Notes: generated by a model not told the origin, from the letters alone. 64,000 nucleotides of DNA from Henriciella sp. (GCA_013213785.1 JABSPZ010000009.1:124001-188000); one strand, 5' to 3'. Counted from the stretch's first letter, positions 9,606 to 19,140 are shown. Numbers and translations: made by a program.

Positions 9606-9911
9606 ATGGAGAAGCATTTACGCATCGAGCTGATCATTGAGCGAATGGCCCATAAACGTGCCTGCCGCGTGCTCGAGGCAGGTGGGATGACCGGTTACAC
9701 AGTCGTCCCAGCTATGGCGGGTTATGGAAACTCGAAACGCTGGAGCCGAGACACGGACCTGTCAGCGAGTGGCGACATGGTTGTCATCATATCAATTGGC
9801 GATGAAGCGAAAGTGCGCCCCGTCCTCGATCAGATCGGCGACTTACTGGGCGCACACATTGGCGTGGTGACCGTGACGGAAGTGGAAGTCCTCCGCCCCG
9901 GTCGTTTCTAA
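9606..9911 (+). CDS. PII-like signalling protein (SbtB-like)
   Basis: 101 aa ferredoxin-like PII pattern 'RIELIIERMAHKRACRVLEAGGMTGYTVVPAMAGYG...GDMVVIISIGDEAKVRPVLDQIGDLLGAHIGVVTVTEVEVLR'; begins 3 nt after sbtA-like stop. Confidence 0.85.
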   Translation: MEKHLRIELIIERMAHKRACRVLEAGGMTGYTVVPAMAGYGNSKRWSRDTDLSASGDMVVIISIGDEAKVRPVLDQIGDLLGAHIGVVTVTEVEVLRPGRF

Positions 9912-9918
9912 GATCGGT

Positions 9919-10449
9919 CTAGCCTTCAGAGCCGCGCGCGACGGCTTGCGCGATCAGTTCGCGGGCTTTCTCAACGCCTGACCAGCCTTCAACTTGGCTC
10001 CACTTGCCCGTCTCAAGGTCCTTATAGTGGGTGAAGAAGTGCGTGATCTTCTGGACCAAAATGTCTGGAAGGTCGTGATAAGTCGCGATTTTATCGTAAT
10101 AGGCAGTGAGCTTTGGATGCGGAACCGCGAGGATCTTTTCATCCGGCCCTTTATCATCCGTCATCATCAAAACGCCAACCGGGCGGGCACGAACAACACT
10201 GCCCGGGACCAATGGGCGGTTGCCGACAACCATGACATCGATTGGGTCGCCATCTAGGCTGAGTGTGTGCGGGACAAACCCGTAATTACAAGGGTAGCGC
10301 ATTTCGGTGTAGAGATAGCGGTCAACGAACATCGCGCCGGAAGCTTTGTCGATTTCGTATTTGATTGGGTCGCCGCCCAATGGAACTTCCACAATGACAT
10401 TGAGATCATCGGGTGGATTTTGGCCTGCGGTGATTTTGGTGATGTCCAT
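9919..10449 (-). CDS. ppa: Inorganic pyrophosphatase
   Basis: '[58 protein letters not shown]'; start set at MDITKI. Confidence 0.96.
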   Translation of the reverse strand: MDITKITAGQNPPDDLNVIVEVPLGGDPIKYEIDKASGAMFVDRYLYTEMRYPCNYGFVPHTLSLDGDPIDVMVVGNRPLVPGSVVRARPVGVLMMTDDKGPDEKILAVPHPKLTAYYDKIATYHDLPDILVQKITHFFTHYKDLETGKWSQVEGWSGVEKARELIAQAVARGSEG

Positions 10450-10578
10450 GGGAGGATGCCTTTTCCAATGCACTAATTTGCGCTGCCCGTGCAGGATCGC
10501 GGCCAAGACGTCAACCGGTCATAAGGTCTTCAGTTCAATTGCATGCAGTGCTGCTTATTAAGCGAGCGACCTAGGGGC

Positions 10579-11190
10579 CTATTCTACCACAGAGTAATTG
10601 AAACTGATCGAGAGTCTCGGCTCCTCTGTTTGGCTCGCCAGGACTTCGTGCCGCAGCCAACTCTCCCACATCAGGACATCACCAGGCGTTGGTGTGCGAT
10701 AGGCGAATCGGGCCGCCTCTTCAGGCGCATCGCGCTTGAGGGGCGGAGCTGCCATCATCATCGCGATGCGAGGGTCCTCGAACTTGATTCGCCCCGAGCC
10801 TGAGGGCACGGCGATATAGCAGGTGCCTGAAATGACGCTGTTTGGATGGATGTGACCGGAATGATGCCCGCCTTCACCAAGGATATTGATCCATAGACTG
10901 TCACAGCTCAGCCGCGCGGACCCCAGATCCCAGTATCTCGCTTCAGCAAATTGGTGCGCAAACGCATCGAGTTGCGTGACCAGTTCTGCGAAAGCAGGCG
11001 CCCGTTGTGGAAGATCATCCAAGGAGGCGTAGGATGTATATCCTGGATAGCCTTCTTGCTCGCACCAATCATGCCCCGCTTGGTCGCCGTCTTCGATCAT
11101 CCAGCAGGCGTCGTGCAGATCTTCGACCAGCTCGCTCTGAGATAGGCGTGTGTGTTGGATATGGCTGGCGAAGAGTGCGATTTGGGTCAT
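10579..11190 (-). CDS. TIGR02466-type 2-oxoglutarate/Fe(II) oxygenase
   Basis: 'SLWINILGEGGHHSGHIHPNSVISGTCYIAVPSGSGRIKFEDPR...TPTPGDVLMWESWLRHEV'. Confidence 0.85.
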   Translation of the reverse strand: MTQIALFASHIQHTRLSQSELVEDLHDACWMIEDGDQAGHDWCEQEGYPGYTSYASLDDLPQRAPAFAELVTQLDAFAHQFAEARYWDLGSARLSCDSLWINILGEGGHHSGHIHPNSVISGTCYIAVPSGSGRIKFEDPRIAMMMAAPPLKRDAPEEAARFAYRTPTPGDVLMWESWLRHEVLASQTEEPRLSISFNYSVVE

Positions 11191-11352
11191 GCCGTTCTCT
11201 TAAGCAGGAAATGCGCGGTGACAATATTGCTGGGCTGCGGCGGCTCTGAGGAATTTGAACGTCTATCATCACGTTTCTGTTTTTCAGCTTGCGCTCCGAC
11301 GAATAGTCTGTTCTGAACAGTATACAAATCATTCAGCGGTAAGGAGGCGACC

Positions 11353-11814
11353 GTGGCGCAGACCAGGTTTACAGTGAATGGCGAAGATCGCGCCGTGGAG
11401 ACGGATCCGAGCACGCCGCTGCTTTGGGTTATTCGCGAAGAGCTTAAGCTCACCGGAACAAAGTTCGGATGCGGGATCGCTCAGTGTGGGGCCTGCACGG
11501 TCCACTTGGATGGGACACCTGTGCGGTCATGCTCGACGCCTCTAGCGGCCGCGGAAGGCGCTGAGGTCACAACGATTGAAGGCGTCGCGTCGGAGGATGG
11601 CACCCGCCACAAGGTCCAAGCCGCTTGGATTGAACATCAGGTCCCGCAATGTGGATACTGCCAATCTGGGCAAATCATGTCTGCGGTCGCCTTGCTTCGC
11701 GACAATCCGAATCCAACGGATGAAGACATTGATACTGCGATGCGCGGAAACATTTGCCGCTGCGGCGCCTATGGGCGGATCCGTGCGGCCATCAAATCAG
11801 CGGCGAGCGCGTAG
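11353..11814 (+). CDS. (2Fe-2S)-binding protein, isoquinoline 1-oxidoreductase alpha / xanthine dehydrogenase small-subunit family
   Basis: '[34 protein letters not shown]' and '[13 protein letters not shown]...[12 protein letters not shown]'. Confidence 0.94.
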   Translation: MAQTRFTVNGEDRAVETDPSTPLLWVIREELKLTGTKFGCGIAQCGACTVHLDGTPVRSCSTPLAAAEGAEVTTIEGVASEDGTRHKVQAAWIEHQVPQCGYCQSGQIMSAVALLRDNPNPTDEDIDTAMRGNICRCGAYGRIRAAIKSAASA

Positions 11815-11825
11815 GGAGATCGATC

Positions 11826-14027
11826 ATGGGAAAATGGACCCGTAGAGGATTTATCGCAGCTGGCCTGGTAGGCGGCGGTGTTCTGGCGGTTGGCGTTGGT
11901 ATTCGCGAAGGTCATCGCGCGCCAAAACTGGCTCACCTGGTCGCAGATGAGGACGAAACGCTCGTCAATGTTTGGGTGAAGCTTTCACCCGACAATACGA
12001 TCACAGCGATCGTCCCACACAGTGAAATGGGGCAGGGGGTGTTTACCTCCATGGCGCAAATGCTGGCGGACGAAATGGATGCTGACTGGGAGAAAGTCAC
12101 ATTTGAGCAAGCGCCCGCTCATGAAGGCTATGCCAACTATCCGCTAGGCCGTGAATTTATTTTGGGAGACACAAAGGTCCCAGGCTTCGTGCAGGATTCG
12201 TTGAACGGTGGATTCTTGCGGATCGCGCAATCCATGGGGCTGCAAATTACCGGCGGCAGCACAGCTGTCCGCTTCACAGGTATGGGCGGCATGCGGATCG
12301 CGGGCGCTGCGGCGCGCGAGATGATCGTCAAGGCTGCGGCCAAAGAATGGGATGTCAAAGCGAGTGAACTCAGCACGCGCAAGAGCATGGTCCTGCATGA
12401 AGCGAGTGGTCGCGAGGCCCCTTACGCAGAGTTTGCGGAACGCGCTGGGAAAATGTCGCCTCCCACGCAGCCAAAGCTGAAAACCCCCGAAGAGTTCACG
12501 CTCATGGGCAAGTCTCTACCGCGGTTCGACATCCCGTCGAAGACCGATGGCACCGCAGAGTTCGGCATTGATGTGGATCTACCGGGTATGAAGTATGCTG
12601 CCGTCATGGGCGCGCCCGTGCTCGGCGCGGAAACTATTAGCGTAGACGACACGTATGCGCGCGACATGCCCGGCGTGATCAAGATCTTGGATAAGGGCGC
12701 GTTTTTAGCGGTTGTGGCTGACGGCTATTGGCAAGCCGAAAACGCAATCCGCCAGCTCGATGTCACATGGAGCGAAACAGGCGCGGAAAACCTCGATCAG
12801 GCTGAGATCTTCGCGCGGATGCGATCTGCGATCGATGATGCGGATGGCAAAGGCGAAGAAGATGTCGCGATCGGCAATGTCCGCCGTGCGTCAGAGTCTG
12901 CCGCTCGTGTCTATGAAGTAGAGTATTCTGTCCCGTTCCTGGCGCATGCCGCCATGGAGCCGCTCAACGCCACGGCTTGGCTTCGCGACGGCAAAATCGA
13001 CTTGTGGTCAGGCTTGCAGAATCCGCTTGCGGTTCGCGACGAGATTGCGGGCGCTTATGACGTGAAAAAGCACGACGTTACCGTGCATAATGTCTTGCTT
13101 GGCGGCGGATTTGGGCGCCGGTCTAATCCGGATTACCCCTTAATGGCGGTCGAAATCGCCAAAGAGTTCGATCACCCGGTCAAGATGATTTGGTCACGTG
13201 AGCAAGACACGCAACAGGACTGGTATCGCCCAGCATCTGTGAGCCGGTTCAAGGCGGGCCTAGATGCAAACGGAATGCCGGTGTCTTGGGACAATATGTT
13301 TACCGAGAAACACGATCCGCCCGAGGCCTCACACATTCCGTACAAAATCGACAATCAGCTGATCCAGTACACGAATGCGGAGCATCACATCCGTTTCGGG
13401 CCTTGGCGATCAGTCGATCACACACAGCATGGTTTCTTTATTGAGAGCTTTATCGACGAACTCGCCGACCAAGCCGGAATGGATGGCTATGCTTATCGGC
13501 GAAAGCTTCTTGAGCACTCGCCGCGATACATTGCGGTCCTCGACGCGGCGGCGAAAGCGGCTGATTGGGGACGAGAGGTCCCTGAAGGTCACGGTCTCGG
13601 GATTGCGCTTGTCGACTCTTTTGGCACCGCGGTCGCGCAGGTGGTCGAGGTCGATGTGGCCGGACCCGAACCGCGGGTCGTTCATGTCTGGTGCGCGGCT
13701 GATCCAGGCTATGCCATGAACCCTGACGGCTTCATCGCGCAAATCGAGAGTGGGATTATCTACGGGCTCACCGCCGCGCTCTATGGTGATATCACCATCG
13801 AAGGCGGCGCTGTGGTTCAGTCGAATTTCCACGATTACCCGATGCTTCGCATAGACGAATCTCCGCAGATTTCCGTTGAGATCATCAATAGCGGAGCAAA
13901 GGTCGGTGGCGGCGGTGAGCCGGGCACTCCTCCGATTGCACCGGCGCTCGCCAATGCGGTGTTTGCAGCCACCGGCGTGCGCGTGCGCAGTCAACCAATC
14001 GCGAACTTCAAGGAAGGGCTCAGCTAA
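11826..14027 (+). CDS. Xanthine dehydrogenase family molybdopterin-binding subunit (IorB-like), Tat-exported
   Basis: Tat-like 'WTRRGFIAAGLVGGGVLAVG'; 'MGQGVFTSMAQMLADEMDADW'; 'GGGFGRRSNPDYPLMAVEIAK'; 'GGGGEPGTPPIAPALANAVFAATG'. Confidence 0.93.
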   Translation: MGKWTRRGFIAAGLVGGGVLAVGVGIREGHRAPKLAHLVADEDETLVNVWVKLSPDNTITAIVPHSEMGQGVFTSMAQMLADEMDADWEKVTFEQAPAHEGYANYPLGREFILGDTKVPGFVQDSLNGGFLRIAQSMGLQITGGSTAVRFTGMGGMRIAGAAAREMIVKAAAKEWDVKASELSTRKSMVLHEASGREAPYAEFAERAGKMSPPTQPKLKTPEEFTLMGKSLPRFDIPSKTDGTAEFGIDVDLPGMKYAAVMGAPVLGAETISVDDTYARDMPGVIKILDKGAFLAVVADGYWQAENAIRQLDVTWSETGAENLDQAEIFARMRSAIDDADGKGEEDVAIGNVRRASESAARVYEVEYSVPFLAHAAMEPLNATAWLRDGKIDLWSGLQNPLAVRDEIAGAYDVKKHDVTVHNVLLGGGFGRRSNPDYPLMAVEIAKEFDHPVKMIWSREQDTQQDWYRPASVSRFKAGLDANGMPVSWDNMFTEKHDPPEASHIPYKIDNQLIQYTNAEHHIRFGPWRSVDHTQHGFFIESFIDELADQAGMDGYAYRRKLLEHSPRYIAVLDAAAKAADWGREVPEGHGLGIALVDSFGTAVAQVVEVDVAGPEPRVVHVWCAADPGYAMNPDGFIAQIESGIIYGLTAALYGDITIEGGAVVQSNFHDYPMLRIDESPQISVEIINSGAKVGGGGEPGTPPIAPALANAVFAATGVRVRSQPIANFKEGLS

Positions 14028-14145
14028 CGCGGTCACGCCCTGGCTTGGCCTTTCCCACAAGCAATCTGTGGTCGGATCTTGTCTTGAGACCCGTGGGTCG
14101 CGTATTGGGACCGCATAAAACGTTGACCAAGCAGGAGTCTTACGA

Positions 14146-14607
14146 ATGACCGATCGTACTTTTGAGCCAATGACAAAGGCAGAAGTTGTCGCCGCGCAGC
14201 GCGCATGGGCCAAATATGTGACGGAACAAGACGTCGAGAACCTCCTCGGCCTTTATGACTTTGGCAGCGCCGATGAGCCACTTTTGTTTAAGCCAACCTT
14301 GGCGGATGTGATTCGATTGGATCGCGAGGGCGCAAAGTCCTACTTCATTGGGGGCAATCCAGACTTTCCGCACGATCATGGCTTCTTGAAGCGCGGTTGG
14401 AAAACGGTTGAGTTTCAAAGCGCCGCTGGACCGATCCTAAAAGCGGGCGGACTCGGCTACAAAGACATGGGCCACTACACATTCACCGACGGCGACGGTA
14501 ACGCCACACGCGCGGACTACACATTCGCGTACCACAAGCTCAGCGGCCAAGTGTTGATTTCACTGCATCACTCTTCGCTGACCTGGTTCCCACCGATCGA
14601 CGAATAA
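14146..14607 (+). CDS. CaMKII-AD/COG4337-like protein; candidate iota-class carbonic anhydrase
   Basis: 'MTKAEVVAAQRAWAKYV...LLFKPTLADVIRLDREGAKSYFIGGNPDFPHDHGF...MGHYTFTDGDGNATRADYTFAYHKLSGQVLISLHHSSLTWFPP'; C-terminal HHSS motif as recalled for bacterial/cyanobacterial iota-CAs. Confidence 0.62.
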   Translation: MTDRTFEPMTKAEVVAAQRAWAKYVTEQDVENLLGLYDFGSADEPLLFKPTLADVIRLDREGAKSYFIGGNPDFPHDHGFLKRGWKTVEFQSAAGPILKAGGLGYKDMGHYTFTDGDGNATRADYTFAYHKLSGQVLISLHHSSLTWFPPIDE

Positions 14608-14657
14608 ACAGCGCATCGCACTAGATTGAAAAAGTTCGAGGGAGAGGCCCCCTCGAA

Positions 14658-16061
14658 TTACATTTGCATCGTCCAGCCTTCAACGCCCATAGCCGCCTGA
14701 CGGACGGCTTCTGACAGGGTTGGGTGAGCGTGACAGGTGCGGGCGACGTCTTCAGAAGACGCGCCAAACTCCATCGCAATCGCGATCTCGTGGATCATCT
14801 CGCCGACGCCGACGCCAATCATGTGGGCGCCCAAGATGCGGTCTGTGCCTTCTTCAGCGAGGATTTTCACAAACCCAGCGGTCTCGTGGTTGGTGCGCGC
14901 GCGGGAGTTGGCCATGAAGGGGAATTTACCCCTCTTATATTTGATGCCAGCCTCTTTGAGCTGCTCTTCGGTTTTACCGATCGTTGCGATTTCCGGGTTG
15001 GTGTAGACCACGCCTGGGACGAGATCGTAATCAACGTGTCCGGCTTTGCCTGCGATCAGCTCAGCGACGGCTGCGCCATCATCCTCAGCTTTGTGCGCGA
15101 GCATTGGGCCAGCGATACAATCGCCAATCGCCCAAACGCCTGACGCCACTTTGAAGTGGTCAGTGGTTTCGATCACCCCGCGGCGGTCTGTCTTGCCGCC
15201 AATATTTTCAAGACCGAGGCCTTCAGTGTAGGGGCGTCGTCCGACCGCGACGATCACGATATCCGCGTCGACAGTTTCTGCGTCCCCTCCAGCCGCTGGC
15301 TCCATCGTGAGCTTGAGCTTGGTTTTGAGCTTCTCAACGCTGGTCACTTTGGTGCCGAGCTTGAAGTTTAGGCTTTGCTTTTTGAAAGTCCGCTGGGCTT
15401 CTTTTGCGATCTCATTGTCCGTGCCGGGCAGAATGCGATCGAGGTATTCAATGACCGTGACTTCAGACCCGAGACGAGACCAAACGCAGCCCATTTCCAA
15501 ACCGATGACGCCGGCGCCAATCAGGACCAGCTTCTTTGGGATCGCTTTAAGGCTGAGCGCGCCAACGTTCGAAACAATCCGCTCTTCGTCGATTTCAATG
15601 CCTGGCAGTGTAGAGGGCTCCGATCCCGTCGCGATGACGATGTTCTTCGCAGAGAGTGTCTGCTTGGATCCGTCTTTCGCCGTCACTTCGACTTGTCCGG
15701 GGCCTGTGATCCGACCTTTGCCTTGGACATGGTCGACTTTGTTCTTCTTCAGCAGAAACGCAACGCCTTTTGTCAGGCCATCAACGGCATCTGCTTTTTG
15801 GGCCATCATTTGCGGCAAATCGATTTCCAGTTTGCCGGTTTTGATTCCCATAGAGGCGAAGTCATTCTTCGCCGCTGCGTAATACTCAGACGCGTGCAAA
15901 AGCGCCTTAGACGGGATACAGCCAACGTTGAGGCAGGTCCCGCCAAGTGTATCATTCATTTCGATACAGGCTGTTTTAAGCCCCAATTGTCCTGCGCGAA
16001 TTGCACAATTGTAGCCGCCTGGGCCACCGCCGATGATTACGACGTCATAGGTGTCTGCCAT
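14658..16061 (-). CDS. lpdA: Dihydrolipoyl dehydrogenase
   Basis: 'YDVVIIGGGPGGYNCAIRAGQLGLKTACIE...GGTCLNVGCIPSKALLHASE', 'CHAHPTLSEAVRQAAM'; start set at MADTYD. Confidence 0.97.
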   Translation of the reverse strand: MADTYDVVIIGGGPGGYNCAIRAGQLGLKTACIEMNDTLGGTCLNVGCIPSKALLHASEYYAAAKNDFASMGIKTGKLEIDLPQMMAQKADAVDGLTKGVAFLLKKNKVDHVQGKGRITGPGQVEVTAKDGSKQTLSAKNIVIATGSEPSTLPGIEIDEERIVSNVGALSLKAIPKKLVLIGAGVIGLEMGCVWSRLGSEVTVIEYLDRILPGTDNEIAKEAQRTFKKQSLNFKLGTKVTSVEKLKTKLKLTMEPAAGGDAETVDADIVIVAVGRRPYTEGLGLENIGGKTDRRGVIETTDHFKVASGVWAIGDCIAGPMLAHKAEDDGAAVAELIAGKAGHVDYDLVPGVVYTNPEIATIGKTEEQLKEAGIKYKRGKFPFMANSRARTNHETAGFVKILAEEGTDRILGAHMIGVGVGEMIHEIAIAMEFGASSEDVARTCHAHPTLSEAVRQAAMGVEGWTMQM

Positions 16062-16145
16062 GGGATATTTTGCCTGTTCCAGCTCGCCATTAGAATCTGG
16101 CGGCAACCTAGTGTCGTCGTCGGCAAATGCAATCTAAGAAACGAC

Positions 16146-16508
16146 TTAAGCGCGGCGCAATGTCAGAATAAGAACAGATAAGGTGATTGCGGCGAGCCCG
16201 AAAATGACCTCGTCCATCCAAAGCCCGGAATCAGCGCCTGAGACGGCCATTAGTCCGCCCAGAATTCCAAACAGCACGGATCCGATCGCTGCGAGCGTTC
16301 CGCCCGACTTCAGTTGCACCACAACGAGCAAGCCGCCAAGCGCCATAAGCGTGGTGCTGACCACCCGAATGATCCCGGTCGGAGGTTCAAATAAAGCGCT
16401 CGCTAAATCGCCGCCGCGCGACGTGAAAGCCAGAATTGCTTCAAGCGCACCCCAGCCGAGCCACAGGCCGAGGCCAAGCATCACAATTCCTGCAAGTCTT
16501 CTCAGCAT
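16146..16508 (-). CDS. Hypothetical integral membrane protein
   Basis: 120 aa hydrophobic ORF (MLRRLAGIVMLGLGLWLGWGALEAI...). Confidence 0.6.
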   Translation of the reverse strand: MLRRLAGIVMLGLGLWLGWGALEAILAFTSRGGDLASALFEPPTGIIRVVSTTLMALGGLLVVVQLKSGGTLAAIGSVLFGILGGLMAVSGADSGLWMDEVIFGLAAITLSVLILTLRRA

Positions 16509-16608
16509 GTTGGTTTCTCCCCGAGACTTTAATTGTGACGGATTTGTCATGCAATTGCAAACAAAGGCACAACCGGGAAAGACGTTTTAGGGGCAGCTTT
16601 GTGGCAGA

Positions 16609-17220
16609 TTATTGGCGACGCTGCCGGGCTCGCATTTTGCGTCCCTCGGCTGCAAAGTGGGCACGCTGACGTGCAATCGCCGCGGGGATGGGTCTGCGGT
16701 AGCGGATTTCTCGCTCTGGCTTTTGGGGCTGCTCGACTGGAGCTTGCACATAGATGACTTGCTGCCCATCAGTCGTTTCATCCGGACGTTCAGGAGTCGG
16801 CACACGCTTGCGGCACAGTTCCCAGACAGCGATCCCGAGCAGCACTGCTCCTGCTGCGGCGCCCGCCACAGCGCCTTCTCCGGCGCTCGGATCTTGCCAC
16901 CAACCGGGTTCAAAATCGACCAGGAAGACGCAAGGGAAGCCTGCAATCGCGCCCATAAAATACCAAAGGCGCGCAGCTCTTTGCTTATTCCCCAGGCTCA
17001 AAGCGGATGCGTAAAAGCATAAGGCTGCCAAGAAATACGGAGCGCCATAAACGATCCCAAGCTCTCGCCAATCAATACCGCTAAGACCGCCCAAGGCGTC
17101 ATCTTCGAGCACAAAGCCCGCAAGCATCATGAGGCTCGGCCAGCGGATTGCGGCCATTGCTCCAAAAGCAAAGGCGATTGCGTATAACGCGATCAGAAGC
17201 GCAATCAGTCGTCGTGGCAT
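16609..17220 (-). CDS. Hypothetical membrane protein with basic C-terminus
   Basis: 203 aa, several TM segments then 'RYRRPIPAAIARQRAHFAAEGRKMRARQRRQ'. Confidence 0.6.
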   Translation of the reverse strand: MPRRLIALLIALYAIAFAFGAMAAIRWPSLMMLAGFVLEDDALGGLSGIDWRELGIVYGAPYFLAALCFYASALSLGNKQRAARLWYFMGAIAGFPCVFLVDFEPGWWQDPSAGEGAVAGAAAGAVLLGIAVWELCRKRVPTPERPDETTDGQQVIYVQAPVEQPQKPEREIRYRRPIPAAIARQRAHFAAEGRKMRARQRRQ

Positions 17221-17280
17221 ATTTTCTTAATAGGCCGGTAAAATTGATATGCCATGAATATAGTCGAAGGGATTTGAGCT

Positions 17281-17742
17281 ATGTTCCGACAAAGTCCACC
17301 ACAAGTGCCAATGGCGCTTATGTTTGGCGGTGTAATACCGTTTGCGTCCTCTGCCGGCGCGATGATTGTTTTGCGAGAAAACCTCGCACTCTTGAATCTC
17401 GCGGCGCTATGGCTGCTGGTTTACTCCGCAATTATTCTGAGTTTCCTCGGCGGGGTCCGCTGGGGCGCTGAAATTGCGAAGCGGGAACGACCGCGATTTG
17501 CTGAGCTTGGCCCATCTGTCTTAGGCGCGCTTGCCGGATGGGGGCTGGTCATGGCTGGCTTCCAGCATGGCATGCAGACCTGGCTTTTCGCAGCCATGGG
17601 CGCGGCGCTGACGCTTCACTATTTTTATGATGTGATTTCGCCTGAGTTACCGCTTTGGTATCGCCGCATGCGTGTCTGGCCGACGCTTGGCGCGGTTCTG
17701 TCTCTCGCTGTGGCGTATTTCGTACTTACTCAGCAGGCATAG
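17281..17742 (+). CDS. DUF3429 domain-containing membrane protein
   Basis: 'YSAIILSFLGGVRWGAEI...' and 'LTLHYFYDV' pattern of the DUF3429 family. Confidence 0.8.
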   Translation: MFRQSPPQVPMALMFGGVIPFASSAGAMIVLRENLALLNLAALWLLVYSAIILSFLGGVRWGAEIAKRERPRFAELGPSVLGALAGWGLVMAGFQHGMQTWLFAAMGAALTLHYFYDVISPELPLWYRRMRVWPTLGAVLSLAVAYFVLTQQA

Positions 17743-18265
17743 GCATCCGAGAGCGAGGCAGGCTTATGCCCGCGGCTCGGAAACTAATCGTAGCGAGCAC
17801 GAGCGATAGGACCGCATTCCACCCCGCCATAGAGAGGCCGTACTGGCCTTTCCAGGGATCATCCATGCAAGATGGCGCGCCCTGTCGCGCGTTTAAGTTC
17901 GAAAGATCGATCGCGTCCATATCGACCAGATTGGCTGTGCAGCCGCTTGGGGCAGGCCAGAACTTGTATTCGACACCCGCATGATAGGCTGCGACGACGG
18001 CCCCGGTGAGGAATACCAAGCCGAGCATAATGTTGAACGCCAATATGAAGCGCGGGTTCTGTCGAACCTGCCATAGGGCGAGCGCTGTCACGGTCATCGC
18101 GACCACGGCCCAATAGACTTCACGCTGTCTCAAACAGAGCGGGCAGGGCAGTAGTAGCGCAAAACTTTCGAACGCATGAGCCGCACCCAGCATGCCAAGC
18201 GCCGCAGCGAGGGCAATCGCCGGCCAGCGCCATGTGTTCAGAAAAGGGTCTATACGTTCAAACAT
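17726..18265 (-). CDS. dsbB: Disulfide bond formation protein B (DsbB-like)
   Basis: 'LLLPCPLCLRQREVYW' CPLC motif and second Cys pair 'GCTANLV..GAPSCMDDPW'; 17-nt tail overlap with DUF3429 gene. Confidence 0.88.
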   Translation of the reverse strand: MFERIDPFLNTWRWPAIALAAALGMLGAAHAFESFALLLPCPLCLRQREVYWAVVAMTVTALALWQVRQNPRFILAFNIMLGLVFLTGAVVAAYHAGVEYKFWPAPSGCTANLVDMDAIDLSNLNARQGAPSCMDDPWKGQYGLSMAGWNAVLSLVLATISFRAAGISLPRSRMPMPAE

Positions 18266-18345
18266 TACCCCTAAAATCGGGTGCCGGACGCTAAGAGTCC
18301 ATGCGGCAACCGAGCACGGGGGCTTACAGTTTTGTTAGGCGGCGT

Positions 18346-18960
18346 CTAACCGAGGATCATATCTTTCAAGCTGCTAATGATCCAAGTCGATCCAGTGACC
18401 AATATGCCGATCCAAACAGACCCTAAGATTGCGCCGAGAATCACCAATAGCCCATCCCGCGCCATAAAGCCGAACGCGACAATCGCGACGGCAATTGCAG
18501 GGGTCGAATTGGTCAGCGGCAAAGGTACCAAGATTGAGGCACAGAAGGCCGTCAGGAAGAGCGCCACCAAGCGTTCCATCGATTTACTGGTCAAAAACGA
18601 TAGTCGTGGATGAGAAATCACTTCCAACCAGCCGAACCATTTGCGTCCAAAGGAGGATGTCCGCGTGAGACCGGCGTTGTTGATCATGCGCTGGCCAAAC
18701 TTTTCAGGGAGCCACGGTTCTTCGCGCCCGGCCAGCATTTGCAGGGTCAGCGCCATCATCGGTAAGGACACAACCTGCGGCACGCCGTACAAAAACGGGA
18801 TCGCGCAGGGTAGGGCCAAAATAAACAGCATCGCCCCAAAAGCCCGTTCCTCAAGGCGGTCGAGAATTTGGTGCAGGCTAAAGCCTTCTTCCGGCGCTTC
18901 AGCGGCCATGGCCTCGAGCGATTGCAAGAAGGTGCGTTGGGGGTGTTTCAACTCGGTCAT
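18346..18960 (-). CDS. Exopolysaccharide synthesis ExoD family protein
   Basis: 'GFSLHQILDRLEERAFGAMLFILALPCAIPFLYGVPQVVSLPMMALTLQMLAGREEPWLP'. Confidence 0.88.
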   Translation of the reverse strand: MTELKHPQRTFLQSLEAMAAEAPEEGFSLHQILDRLEERAFGAMLFILALPCAIPFLYGVPQVVSLPMMALTLQMLAGREEPWLPEKFGQRMINNAGLTRTSSFGRKWFGWLEVISHPRLSFLTSKSMERLVALFLTAFCASILVPLPLTNSTPAIAVAIVAFGFMARDGLLVILGAILGSVWIGILVTGSTWIISSLKDMILG

Positions 18961-19053
18961 CGCCGCTTCCCTAGCGAGCTTCGTGCCAACCGCAAAGTGG
19001 TGATTGACGAGCGGGTTCGCCTGCGGCAGTTAGGCGACCTGCCATTTTAAGGA

Positions 19054-19140
19054 GCCTCCCTGGCGGAATTGGTAGACGCGACGGATTCAAAATCCGTTTC
19101 TGGCAACAGAGTGCCGGTTCGAGTCCGGCGGGAGGTACCA
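19054..19140 (+). tRNA. tRNA-Leu (anticodon CAA)
   Basis: gcctccc/gggaggt acceptor stem (one G-U), anticodon arm acgga-ttCAAaa-tccgt, long variable arm, ggttcgagtcc T loop, encoded CCA. Confidence 0.97.

Noticed and set aside
13410-14213. 267-aa minus-strand ORF antisense to the molybdopterin-binding subunit
   Set aside because: Lies entirely over a well-supported CDS on the other strand; composition is typical of shadow ORFs in GC-rich DNA and no family motif is visible.
15375-16181. 268-aa plus-strand ORF antisense to lpdA
   Set aside because: Shadow of the strongly supported dihydrolipoyl dehydrogenase gene; no recognisable domain.
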